Assembly: GCF_023898865.1 (NCBI RefSeq)
Contig: NZ_JAGSOV010000084.1
Span: 1 to 64,000, forward strand
Length of the DNA: 64,000 bases
Direction of reading: 5' to 3'
Source: Pseudonocardia humida
Lineage (GTDB): Bacteria > Actinomycetota > Actinomycetes > Mycobacteriales > Pseudonocardiaceae
Under the pieces are notes generated by a model. That model was not told the DNA's origin and did no database searches. It saw only the letters and a list, made by a program, of their open reading frames with translations. Shown here in pieces: positions 1 to 7,824 of this stretch (position 1 is its first letter; the number at the start of each line of letters is the position of its first letter). The position numbers and the translations under genes were made by a program.

Positions 1-126
1 CTGCAGAACGCCGCGTCGATCGCCGCGCTGTTCCTGACCACCGAGGCGGTCATCGCCGACAAGCCGGAGAAGAACGCCGCTCCGGCCGGCGACCCGACCG
101 GCGGCATGGGCGGCATGGACTTCTGA
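1..126 (+). CDS. groEL: Chaperonin GroEL, C-terminal end (partial)
   Basis: The first 41 codons in frame 1 encode the end of a 60-kDa chaperonin: a helix around NAASIAALFLTTEAV, then DKPEK and the glycine/methionine tail GGMGGMDF before TGA. That tail is diagnostic of GroEL/Hsp60, the ATP-dependent folding chamber of the cytoplasm. The start lies outside the window, so paralogue identity (groEL1 or groEL2) cannot be fixed, although the GGM tail fits the housekeeping copy better than the histidine-rich tail of GroEL1. Confidence 0.93.
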   Translation: MQNAASIAALFLTTEAVIADKPEKNAAPAGDPTGGMGGMDF

Positions 127-131
127 GCCCG

Positions 132-1598
132 CTACGCGTCGCCCCGGGCGAACGGCCGCAACCAGCGGGTCGTCGCCCGCATCGCGCGTCGCACCCGGTG
201 CGGCCACGAGACGTGCGTGGGCGACGCGTGGTCCGCGGGGCCCGCGCCGGCGCGCTCGGGGCGCCCGGCCGCTCCCCACAGCCGCCAGGCGCGGGGTTCG
301 TCGGGGTCGGCGTGCTCGGCGCCGACCTCGCCGAACCGCAGCCGGACGCGGGCCCCGCCGAGGGCGGCCCGCTCGACGTGGATGGTGCCGCCGGTGGCCT
401 CGACGGCGTCGCGGGCGATGTCCAGGCCCAGGCCGGTGGAGCCGGAGCCGCTGACGCCGCGCCCCAGCGCCGAGGCGGGGTCGGCGACGCCGGAGCCGGC
501 GTCGTCGACGACGAGGGTGACCCAGCCGGCGTGCCGCACCACCGACACGGCCACTGCGGTGCCCCCCGGCGTGTAGCGGAAGACGTTGCTCATCAGGGCG
601 TCGACCACCGCGCCCAGGTCGTCCTCGGTCAGCGCGGTCACCGCGGGCTGGTCGACGGTGCGGACCTCGCAGTCGCGGCCGGTGTGCTGGGCCAGCGGCT
701 GCCAGAAGGCCATCCGCTTGCGCACGACGGCCACCACGTCGCAGCGGGCGGGACCGGGCTGCTGCGTCCGCGCCTGCTCGGGCGCCCGGATCAGCGAGTC
801 GACGGCCGCGTTGAGCGCGTCGAGCGAGGCCCGGATCCGGTCTGCGGCGGGGCTGTCGCCGATGGCCGAGACGTCCAGGCGCAGCGCGGTCAGGGGGGTG
901 CGCAGCCGGTGCGAGAGGTCGGCGGCCAGGCGCCGCTCACCGGCGTGGGCGTCGGCGAACCGGTCGGCGAGCCCGTCGATCGCCGCGGCCGCGTCCAGGG
1001 TCTGCGGGGTGTGCATGGTGCGGCCGCGCAGCGGGCGCCGGTCGCCGCCGACGCCGCGCGCGGCGTCGGCCAGCGCGACGAGGTCGGCGGTGACCGGCCG
1101 GACCCGGCGCCGCGCCAGCAGCACCCCGACCCCGGTGCCGAGCGCGCCCGCGCCGACCAGCGGCACCGCCCACAGCCAGCCGTCCGCGGCGGGGGCGGCG
1201 GCCGGCAGGAACACCTCGACGACCACGGGCCCGGCCACGCCGTCGGCCCGGCGCACCAGCACCGTGCCGCCGTCGACGCCGACCTCCGCCGTCCGCGGGG
1301 CGCGCTCCGGGACCTCGCGCGCCGAGGCGCTCAGCCGCGAGCTCCCGATCGTGGCCCCGCCCAGGTGCACCGCCAGCCGGCCCTCGCGCCCGGCCGGGGT
1401 GCGCGCGATCCCGCGCAGCAGCGACTCCTCGTCGGCGGTGGCCTCGGCCAGGCTGGTCAGCGCGGACAGGTCGGCCTCGGCGCGGCCGCGCTCCTGCGCG
1501 CGGTCCTGCAGCAGGTGCACGACCAGCGCGGCGGCCACGACGGCGGCGACCGCGACGACCGCCGCGGTCAGGGTCAGGCGGGTGACGAGCTGTCGCAC
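132..1598 (-). CDS. Sensor histidine kinase of a two-component system
   Basis: A membrane histidine kinase that would autophosphorylate and pass phosphate to the response regulator encoded just upstream. From GTG 1598 it is 488 residues: membrane segment at about 7-30, a short extracytoplasmic loop, a second membrane segment at about 141-163, HAMP linker, HisKA box with SHRLRTPLTAL (His about 230), then an HATPase domain with N box (MSNVFRYTP), DDAGSGV and GSTGLGL. The frame stays open upstream to 1748, but only by running into the regulator gene; GTG 1598 overlaps the regulator stop by 25 bases, as expected for a coupled pair. The signal sensed is unknown. Confidence 0.86.
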   Translation of the reverse strand: MRQLVTRLTLTAAVVAVAAVVAAALVVHLLQDRAQERGRAEADLSALTSLAEATADEESLLRGIARTPAGREGRLAVHLGGATIGSSRLSASAREVPERAPRTAEVGVDGGTVLVRRADGVAGPVVVEVFLPAAAPAADGWLWAVPLVGAGALGTGVGVLLARRRVRPVTADLVALADAARGVGGDRRPLRGRTMHTPQTLDAAAAIDGLADRFADAHAGERRLAADLSHRLRTPLTALRLDVSAIGDSPAADRIRASLDALNAAVDSLIRAPEQARTQQPGPARCDVVAVVRKRMAFWQPLAQHTGRDCEVRTVDQPAVTALTEDDLGAVVDALMSNVFRYTPGGTAVAVSVVRHAGWVTLVVDDAGSGVADPASALGRGVSGSGSTGLGLDIARDAVEATGGTIHVERAALGGARVRLRFGEVGAEHADPDEPRAWRLWGAAGRPERAGAGPADHASPTHVSWPHRVRRAMRATTRWLRPFARGDA

Positions 1599-2278
1599 GG
1601 GTCCACCAGCTTGACCCCCACCCCGCGCACGGTGTGCAGGAAGCGCGGGGCGGACGCGGTCTCGCCGAGCTTGCGGCGCAGCCACGACAGGTGCACGTCG
1701 ATGGTCTGGTCGAGGTGCAGGTGCGGCTGGCGCCACACCTCGCGGCACAGCTCGGCCTTGGAGATGACCCGGCCGTTGCGCGCGGCGAGGTAGCTGAGCA
1801 GGTCGAACTCGCGGCGGGTCAGGGTGAGCGCGGCGCCGGCCAGGCTGGCCTCCCGGCGGGACACGTCGACCATCAGCTCGCCGACGGTGATCGGGCCGTC
1901 GGTCGGCTTCTCCTGCGGTTTCGTGCGCCGCAGCACGGCGCCGACCCGGGCGGTGAGGTGCTCGCTGGAGAACGGCTTGGTCAGGTAGTCGTCGGCGCCG
2001 GCGTTGAGCAGCCGCACGATCGACGCCTCGTCGTTGCGGGCGGTGGCGATGATCACGGGCGCGTCGCTGACGCCGCGGAGCAGCCGCAGCGCCTCGAAGC
2101 CGTCGAGGTCGGGCAGACCCAGGTCGAGCACGACCAGGTCGACGTGCTCGTCGGTGACCGTGCGCAGCGCGTCCAGGGCGCTGGCCACCGGCTGCACCAC
2201 GTAGCCGGCCTCCCGCAGGGTGCCGGTCATCGCGGTGCGAACGGCGTGGTCGTCTTCGACCAGTAACACCAGCGGCAT
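1574..2278 (-). CDS. OmpR/PhoB-family response regulator
   Basis: A 234-residue DNA-binding response regulator. The receiver domain (about 1-115) has the acidic pocket EDD at 8-10, phospho-acceptor Asp52 in VVLDLGLPD and conserved Lys101 in LTKPF. The C-terminal winged helix (about 130-228) carries the typical LTRREFDLLSYLA and TIDVHLSWLRRKLGE segments and the RGVGVKL wing. It is the first gene of the pair with the histidine kinase, which begins inside its last 25 bases. Its start is divergent from the sugar ABC operon, but nothing in the sequence shows that it controls that operon. Confidence 0.92.
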   Translation of the reverse strand: MPLVLLVEDDHAVRTAMTGTLREAGYVVQPVASALDALRTVTDEHVDLVVLDLGLPDLDGFEALRLLRGVSDAPVIIATARNDEASIVRLLNAGADDYLTKPFSSEHLTARVGAVLRRTKPQEKPTDGPITVGELMVDVSRREASLAGAALTLTRREFDLLSYLAARNGRVISKAELCREVWRQPHLHLDQTIDVHLSWLRRKLGETASAPRFLHTVRGVGVKLVDPCDSSSPA

Positions 2279-2396
2279 AGCCGCACCGTAAACGGTGGGG
2301 CAGGGGGAAGGAACAGCCGGCCGACCCGCCTTCAGCGCGATCTGTCAGCTCCTTAAGGTGCCGTTCGGATTGCTGTCCTTAGCATTCTGCATCTGG

Positions 2397-2418
2397 GGGC
2401 GTGAGTCGCATCACGCCC
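2397..2418. promoter_or_regulatory. Inverted repeat upstream of the ABC operon, candidate operator
   Basis: A perfect 8-bp inverted repeat (GGGCGTGA, 6-base spacer, TCACGCCC) ends 19 bases before the ATPase start codon, within the 159-base divergent region between the response regulator and the ABC importer. Position and symmetry suit a repressor site. No regulator can be assigned to it from the sequence. Confidence 0.42.
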
Positions 2419-2437
2419 GAGCGCTTCGACGGGGAGC

Positions 2438-3631
2438 ATGGTGGCTGGGATCGAGATCGACCGGGTCGGCAAGGTCTACGCCGACGGGACGAGGGCCGTC
2501 TGCGACCTCACCATCGACGTCATGGACGGGGAGTTCCTCGTGCTCGTCGGCCCGTCGGGGTGCGGGAAGACCACAGCGCTGCGGATGGTCGCCGGGCTGG
2601 AGGAGATCAGCGAGGGCGAGGTGCGCATCGGCGGCGAGGTCGTCAACCGGGTGCCCGCCCGCGACCGCGACGTCGCGATGGTGTTCCAGTCCTACGCGCT
2701 CTACCCGCACCTGACGGTCTTCGACAACATCGCGTTCGGGCTGTCGCTGCGCAAGGTCCCGAAGGCGACCATCCAGCGCAGCGTGGCCGAGGTGGCCGAG
2801 GTGCTGGAGCTGACCGAGCACCTGCACCGCAAGCCGCGCAACCTCTCCGGCGGGCAGCGCCAGCGGGTGGCGATGGGGCGGGCGATCGTGCGCCAGCCGC
2901 GGGCGTTCCTGATGGACGAGCCGCTGTCCAACCTGGACGCGAAGCTGCGGGTGCAGATGCGCGCCCAGATCGCGCGCATCCAGCGCGACCTGGGGGTGAC
3001 CACCGTCTACGTCACCCACGACCAGACCGAGGCGATGACCCTCGGCGACCGGGTGGCCGTCATGCGCGGCGGGGTCCTGCTGCAGATCGCCTCGCCGCAG
3101 GAGCTCTACGACCGGCCGAGGAACATGCTGGTGGCGGGGTTCATCGGATCGCCGGCGATGAACATGGTCGGCGCCGAGCTGGCGCTGGACGGCGAGGACG
3201 CGAGCGTCACCTTCGGCGGGCACCGGCTGGCGGTGCCGGCCTCGGTGCTGCACCGGCGCCCCGCGCTGCGCGGCTACGACGGGCGCAGGCTGGCGGTGGG
3301 CATCCGCCCGGAGGACATGGAGGACGCCGAGGTGGCCGGGCCGGTGGTGCCCGGCGGCGACACCCTGTCCTCGGTCGCCGACCTGGTGGAGGCGATGGGC
3401 GCGGACGTGATGGTGCACTTCCCGATCGACGCCGAGGCGGTGCGCACGGAGGACATCGAGTCGCTCGAGCGCGACGCCGGGGGCGTCGGGCACCCGGGCC
3501 GGGGCACGGTGCTGGTCGGTCGGTTCAGCCCGCGCACCCGCATCTTCGAGGGCCAGCCGACCACGGTCCGGGTGGACGTGGAGAACCTGCACTTCTTCGA
3601 CCTGGAGACCGGCACCTCCATCTGGCACTGA
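2438..3631 (+). CDS. Sugar ABC transporter ATP-binding protein (MalK/UgpC/MsmK type)
   Basis: A 397-residue cytoplasmic ATPase that would power import by the two permeases downstream. It shows Walker A GPSGCGKT (about 39-46), Q-loop VFQSYALYP, signature LSGGQRQR, Walker B AFLMDEP, D-loop SNLDAKL and the switch histidine in YVTHDQ. A C-terminal TOBE/OB regulatory region (about 240-397) marks the carbohydrate CUT1-type subfamily. The SD-like GGGGAG at 2431-2436 is only one base from ATG 2438; GTG 2441 gives better spacing and may be the true start. First gene of an operon with the binding lipoprotein and permeases. Confidence 0.92.
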   Translation: MVAGIEIDRVGKVYADGTRAVCDLTIDVMDGEFLVLVGPSGCGKTTALRMVAGLEEISEGEVRIGGEVVNRVPARDRDVAMVFQSYALYPHLTVFDNIAFGLSLRKVPKATIQRSVAEVAEVLELTEHLHRKPRNLSGGQRQRVAMGRAIVRQPRAFLMDEPLSNLDAKLRVQMRAQIARIQRDLGVTTVYVTHDQTEAMTLGDRVAVMRGGVLLQIASPQELYDRPRNMLVAGFIGSPAMNMVGAELALDGEDASVTFGGHRLAVPASVLHRRPALRGYDGRRLAVGIRPEDMEDAEVAGPVVPGGDTLSSVADLVEAMGADVMVHFPIDAEAVRTEDIESLERDAGGVGHPGRGTVLVGRFSPRTRIFEGQPTTVRVDVENLHFFDLETGTSIWH

Positions 3632-3675
3632 CCGATCCGGCACCGACCGACCCGTTCCTGGGTGAGGAGGCGTGG

Positions 3676-4977
3676 ATGCGCGCGTTCAGGATCGTCCCGG
3701 TCGCGACGGCGGCCGTGGTGCTGGCCGGCTGCGCCGCCGGGACGGCCCCGCACAGCGCTCCGCCCGGTGCCGACGTCGACCTGTCCGGGCAGACCGTCGA
3801 GGTCGCGGCGGTGTGGGCCGACGACGAGCAGGCCTCCTTCGAGCGCGTGCTCGACGAGTTCGAGCGGCAGACCGGCGCCGAGGTCACCTACGTCTCCGGC
3901 GGCGACGAGCTGCCCACCGTGCTCTCGACGCGGCTGGTCGGGGGCGCCCCGCCGGACGTGGCGATCGTGTCGCAGCCCGCGCTCGTGCACTCCATGGCCG
4001 CCGACGGCGCGCTGGTCCCCCTCGACGCGGCCACCGACGCGCTGATCACCGAGCAGTTCGGGCCGGTCTGGAAGGAGTGGGGCACCGTGGAGGGCACCCT
4101 CTACGGCTTCGTGTTCAAGGCGACCAACAAGTCGACGGTCTGGTACGACACCGAGCAGCTGGGGGAGGACTTCGTGCCCCCGGCCGACTGGGACGCCTTC
4201 GTCGACCTGCTGCGCACCCGCTCCGACCTCGGCGGCACCCCCCTCTCGGTCGGCGGCGCCGACGGCTGGACGCTCACCGACTGGTTCGAGAACGTCTACC
4301 TGCAGACGGCGGGCGCCCAGATGTACGACAAGCTCGCCGAGCACGAGATCCCGTGGACCGACGACTCGGTGCGGGTGGCGATGGAGACGCTCGGGCGGGC
4401 GTTCCAGCCGCAGTTCATGCCGGGCGGGCGGGCCAGCGCGCTGCAGACGGAGTTCGCCGACTCCGTGGTCGACGTCTTCGGCGACGACCCGAAGGCCGAG
4501 ATCGTCTTCGAGGCCGACTTCGTGGCCGGTGTGATCGCCGAGAGCACGTCGGCGACGGTCGGGCGCGACGCGCTGTTCTTCCCGTTCCCGAGCATCGGCG
4601 ACACGTCCTCGGTGATCACCGGCGGGGACACGGTCGTCGCGTTGACCGACCGTCCGGCGACCGCCGCGCTGGTGCGGTTCCTGGCCTCGTCGCAGGCCGC
4701 GGCGATCTGGGTCGAGCGGGGAGGGTTCATCTCGCCCAACCGCGAGGTCGCGCTCGAGGGCTACCCCGACGAGACCACCCGCCGGATCGCCGAGGACCTG
4801 GTGAACGCCCAGAACCCGCGCTTCGACATGTCCGACCTGATGCCCACCTCGCTCGGGGCGACCCGTGGCGACGGGTTCTGGCGGGCGATGCAGGACTACC
4901 TGGCCGACCCGGCCCGCCTGCCGCAGATCCTCAGCGACCTCGAGGCCGAGGCCACCGCGGCCTACGCCAGGCGCTGA
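3676..4977 (+). CDS. Extracellular solute-binding lipoprotein of the sugar ABC importer
   Basis: A 433-residue family-1-type carbohydrate-binding protein. The N-terminus is a lipoprotein signal (MRAFRI, hydrophobic stretch, lipobox LAGC with the lipidated Cys at 19). The mature part has the features of sugar-binding proteins: the VTYVSGGDELPTVLSTR and GGAPPDVAIVSQPALV segments near the N-terminus, and later SITGGDTVV-like and RFLASSQAA segments typical of the hinge. GAGGAGG at 3664-3670 lies five bases before ATG 3676. It would capture substrate outside the membrane for the following permeases. The substrate is unknown; the nearby ara operon makes a pentose possible. Confidence 0.88.
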   Translation: MRAFRIVPVATAAVVLAGCAAGTAPHSAPPGADVDLSGQTVEVAAVWADDEQASFERVLDEFERQTGAEVTYVSGGDELPTVLSTRLVGGAPPDVAIVSQPALVHSMAADGALVPLDAATDALITEQFGPVWKEWGTVEGTLYGFVFKATNKSTVWYDTEQLGEDFVPPADWDAFVDLLRTRSDLGGTPLSVGGADGWTLTDWFENVYLQTAGAQMYDKLAEHEIPWTDDSVRVAMETLGRAFQPQFMPGGRASALQTEFADSVVDVFGDDPKAEIVFEADFVAGVIAESTSATVGRDALFFPFPSIGDTSSVITGGDTVVALTDRPATAALVRFLASSQAAAIWVERGGFISPNREVALEGYPDETTRRIAEDLVNAQNPRFDMSDLMPTSLGATRGDGFWRAMQDYLADPARLPQILSDLEAEATAAYARR

Positions 4978-5011
4978 CCCCCGAGCACCCCGCCGAGTAC
5001 GAGAGGACACC

Positions 5012-6361
5012 GTGCCCACACCCCCCGCGCCGCCGCCGTCGGCGTCGTCAGCCCTGGAGACCGGTCGCCGGACCGGGGCGCTGGCCGGCGGGAGCCCGCG
5101 GATCGCGCTGCTGTTCCTCACCCCCGCGTTGCTGCTGATGCTCGTCTTCCTGGTCTACCCGACGGCGTACTCGCTGGTGCGCAGCCTGTTCGACGCCCGC
5201 GGCGACGAGTTCGTCGGGCTGGGCAACTACGCCACCGCGTTCAGCGACGACCGCACCCTCGTGGCGCTGCGCAACAACGTCATCTGGGTGGTCGTGGCGC
5301 CGACCCTGGTCACCTCGATCGGGCTGGTGCTGGCCGTGCTGATCGAGAAGGTCCGCTGGGCCACGGCGTTCCGGCTGGTGATGTTCATGCCGCTGGCGAT
5401 CTCGCTGGTCGCCTCGGGGATCGTCTTCCGGCTCGTCTACGACGAGGACCCCGACCGCGGGCTGGTCAACGCCGTCGCGGTGTCGGTGCACGACTCCTTC
5501 GCCCACGCCTCGCCGTTCCCCGGGGTGCGTCCCCGCGAGGGCGGCGGGCTGGTCGCGGCGCCCGACGGGTCGATGGTGACCACCGCGCAGATCGGTCGCG
5601 ACGCCGTGCTCGCGCTGCCGCTGACCGGCTACGACCCGGCCGACCTGCCGCCGCGGACCTCCGCGGCCGTCCCGGCCGAGCCCGGCGCGGGCGTGCGGGG
5701 GTTGATCTGGCTGGACGTCGGCGGCGCCGACGACCGGCCGGGGCGGCTCGACGCGGGGGAGCGGGGGATGCCGGGGGTGGCGGTGGAGGTGCTGGCCGAC
5801 GACCGGGTCGTGGCCACCGTGACCACCGGCGACGACGGCCGGTTCACCGCCCCCGACCTGGCGCCGGGTTCCTACGCGCTGCGGCTGCCCGCGTCGAACT
5901 TCGCCGAGCCGTTCCGGGGGCTGACCTGGCTGGGTCCGGCGCTGATCACCCCGGTGATCATCTCGGCCTGGCTGTGGGTCATGGCCGGGTTCGCGATGAC
6001 GCTGATCGCGGCCGGGCTGGCCGCCATCCCGCGCGACGCGCAGGAGGCCGCCCGGGTCGACGGGGCGACCGAGTGGCAGGTGTTCCGCCGGGTGACCGTC
6101 CCGCTGCTCTCCCCGGTGCTGGTGGTCGTGCTGGTGACCCTGGTGATCAACGTGCTGAAGGTGTTCGACCTGGTGTTCGTCATCGCGCCGGGGTCGGCGC
6201 AGGAGGAGGCCAACGTGCTGGCGCTGCAGATGTGGCAGGTGTCGTTCGGGTCCGGCGGCGGCGACCAGGGGCTGGGCAGCGCCCTGGCAGTGCTGCTGTT
6301 CCTGCTGGTGGGGCCGGCGATGCTGTTCAACGTCCGGCGGTTCAAGGCGGAGCGGTCGTGA
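5012..6361 (+). CDS. ABC transporter permease (MalF-type) with an inserted extracytoplasmic domain
   Basis: A 449-residue membrane permease from GTG 5012 (SD-like GAGAGGA at 5001-5007). It has membrane segments at about 31-57, 88-112, 120-142, 305-330, 370-395 and 420-440, and the cytoplasmic EAA loop QEAARVDGATEWQVFRRVTVP that docks on the ATPase. Between membrane segments, at about 155-300, lies a long soluble insertion whose second half (MPGVAVEVLADDRVVATV, then TGDDGRFTAPDLAPGSYAL) reads like a transthyretin/SdrD-B type beta-sandwich. Such an insertion is absent from ordinary MalF-type permeases of about 300 residues. It precedes the second permease with a GTGA overlap. Confidence 0.87.
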   Translation: MPTPPAPPPSASSALETGRRTGALAGGSPRIALLFLTPALLLMLVFLVYPTAYSLVRSLFDARGDEFVGLGNYATAFSDDRTLVALRNNVIWVVVAPTLVTSIGLVLAVLIEKVRWATAFRLVMFMPLAISLVASGIVFRLVYDEDPDRGLVNAVAVSVHDSFAHASPFPGVRPREGGGLVAAPDGSMVTTAQIGRDAVLALPLTGYDPADLPPRTSAAVPAEPGAGVRGLIWLDVGGADDRPGRLDAGERGMPGVAVEVLADDRVVATVTTGDDGRFTAPDLAPGSYALRLPASNFAEPFRGLTWLGPALITPVIISAWLWVMAGFAMTLIAAGLAAIPRDAQEAARVDGATEWQVFRRVTVPLLSPVLVVVLVTLVINVLKVFDLVFVIAPGSAQEEANVLALQMWQVSFGSGGGDQGLGSALAVLLFLLVGPAMLFNVRRFKAERS

Positions 6362-7284
6362 CGTCGGTGGTCGGTACCCCGCCCGCGGTCGCGGCCCGGC
6401 CCCCCGCGCCCACCCCGCCGAGGCGTTCGGTCGCCGCGCGGGTGGTCGAGCGGCTCGCCGGTCCGGCGGTGCGGGTGCTGCTCGTGGTCATCGCGGTGTT
6501 CTGGCTGATGCCGGTGCTGGGCCTGCTGGTGGCCTCGCTGCGCCCGGAGAGCGCCAACGCCGGCAGCGGCTGGTGGACGGTCTTCACCGAGGTCTTCACC
6601 AGGCCCGCGGAGCTCACCCTGGCCAACTACGGCGAGCTGCTCTCCGACCGGGCCATGCTGGGGTCGCTGTGGAACACGGTGCTCATCGCGGTGCCGTCGA
6701 CGGTGCTGGTGGTGGTGATCGGCTCGCTGGCCGCCTACGCGCTGGCCTGGATCTCCTTCCCCGGCCGCGACTGGGTGATGACCGGCGTGGTCGCGCTGCT
6801 GGTGGTGCCGGTGCAGGTGGCCCTGATCCCGGTGGCGCGCCTGCTCGGCGCCGTCGGCCTCTACGGCTCGATCGCCGGGGTGGTGCTCTTCCACGTGGGC
6901 TTCGGGCTGCCCTTCGCGGTGTTCCTGCTACGCAACTTCTTCGTCGGGATCCCGCGCGACCTGCTGGAGGCGGCCCGGATGGACGGCGGTCGGGAACTGA
7001 TGATCTTCTGGCGGCTGGTGCTGCCGATCGCGGTGCCCGCCCTCGCCTCGCTGGCGATCTTCCAGTTCCTCTGGGTCTGGAACGACCTGCTGGTCGCGCT
7101 GGTGTTCGCGGACGAGGGCTCGGCGCCGATCACCGTGGCGCTGCGCGGGCAGCTGCGCCAGTTCGGGGCCAACGTCGACGTGCTGGCCACCGGGGCGTTC
7201 GTGTCGATGTTCGTGCCGCTGGTGGTGTTCTTCTCCTTCCAGCGCCACTTCGTGCAGGGCGTGCTCGCGGGGTCGACCAAGTGA
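6358..7284 (+). CDS. ABC transporter permease (MalG/CUT1 type)
   Basis: The second membrane subunit of the importer, 308 residues. The GTG start at 6358 overlaps the preceding stop (GTGA), so translation is probably coupled. It has a proline-rich cytoplasmic N-terminus, six predicted membrane segments and the EAA loop LEAARMDGGRELMIFWRLVLPIA at about 205-228. The C-terminus FSFQRHFVQGVLAGSTK is typical of MalG-like permeases. Together with the 449-residue permease and the ATPase it would form the transport complex in the cytoplasmic membrane. Confidence 0.9.
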   Translation: MTSVVGTPPAVAARPPAPTPPRRSVAARVVERLAGPAVRVLLVVIAVFWLMPVLGLLVASLRPESANAGSGWWTVFTEVFTRPAELTLANYGELLSDRAMLGSLWNTVLIAVPSTVLVVVIGSLAAYALAWISFPGRDWVMTGVVALLVVPVQVALIPVARLLGAVGLYGSIAGVVLFHVGFGLPFAVFLLRNFFVGIPRDLLEAARMDGGRELMIFWRLVLPIAVPALASLAIFQFLWVWNDLLVALVFADEGSAPITVALRGQLRQFGANVDVLATGAFVSMFVPLVVFFSFQRHFVQGVLAGSTK

Positions 7285-7781
7285 GCGCCAGGGCGCGGCG
7301 GGTCGCCACCCGCGCGACCGGCTCGGCGACCGGGCCCCGGGTGCCGTCCGCGGCCGAGCTCGCGGCCGCGGTGCTGCAGCGGACCTGGCCCGGCGGTGCC
7401 GGGCGGGGGAGCGCCGACCGGGCGTGGCGCGGGCGGGCCGCGGACGAGGCGGTGCTGCTCATGGAGCTGTGCCGGTGGCTGGAGGGGCGCGGGCGCCGGC
7501 GCCTCCCGCTGGCCCCGGTGCCGGCGGCGCTGGCCGAGGCATTCGCCGCGCTGGCCCGGCGGGGCGCACCGGTCGGCCCGGCGCGGGCGTTCGTGGAGCT
7601 GGTGGTGACCCAGGTGCACGCGGTGCTCGCCGAGCTGGAACCGGACGCCGAGGCGCCGGAGCGCGCGTCCCGGGACGCCCGGCTGGCCGTGGGCCTGCTG
7701 GAGCAGTGCTTCCGCGAGCTCGCGCCGACCGAGCGCGTGCGGGCCCGCCGCCTGCTCGCCCTGGCGGGCGAGCCCCGCTGA
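7281..7781 (+). CDS. Hypothetical helical protein at the end of the ABC operon
   Basis: A 166-residue protein, not recognised. It begins at GTG 7281, overlapping the permease stop by four bases (GTGA), so it is translationally coupled to the importer. The product is alanine/arginine-rich and mostly helical, without membrane segment, signal peptide or known motif. The N-terminal 30 residues look disordered and the rest is a compact helical domain ending in ERVRARRLLALAGEPR. Its position suggests an accessory or regulatory role for the transporter, but that is inference only. Confidence 0.6.
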   Translation: MSARARRVATRATGSATGPRVPSAAELAAAVLQRTWPGGAGRGSADRAWRGRAADEAVLLMELCRWLEGRGRRRLPLAPVPAALAEAFAALARRGAPVGPARAFVELVVTQVHAVLAELEPDAEAPERASRDARLAVGLLEQCFRELAPTERVRARRLLALAGEPR

Positions 7782-7824
7782 CCCCCGGCTCCCGCCGGCC
7801 CCGCGAGGTCGACCCGGGGTCAGC
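7777..7824. terminator. Convergent hairpin between the ABC operon and araA
   Basis: GCTGACCCC (7777-7785) pairs perfectly with GGGGTCAGC (7816-7824) around a GC-rich loop. The left arm contains the stop of the helical protein gene and the hairpin abuts the stop of araA. There is no T-tract, so it is probably a bidirectional transcription barrier rather than a canonical intrinsic terminator. Confidence 0.5.

Noticed and set aside
2401..4977. An 858-codon frame that could fuse the ABC ATPase region to the binding protein
   Set aside because: Its first 425 codons are out of frame with the real ATPase; the lipoprotein has its own SD and lipobox start at 3676.
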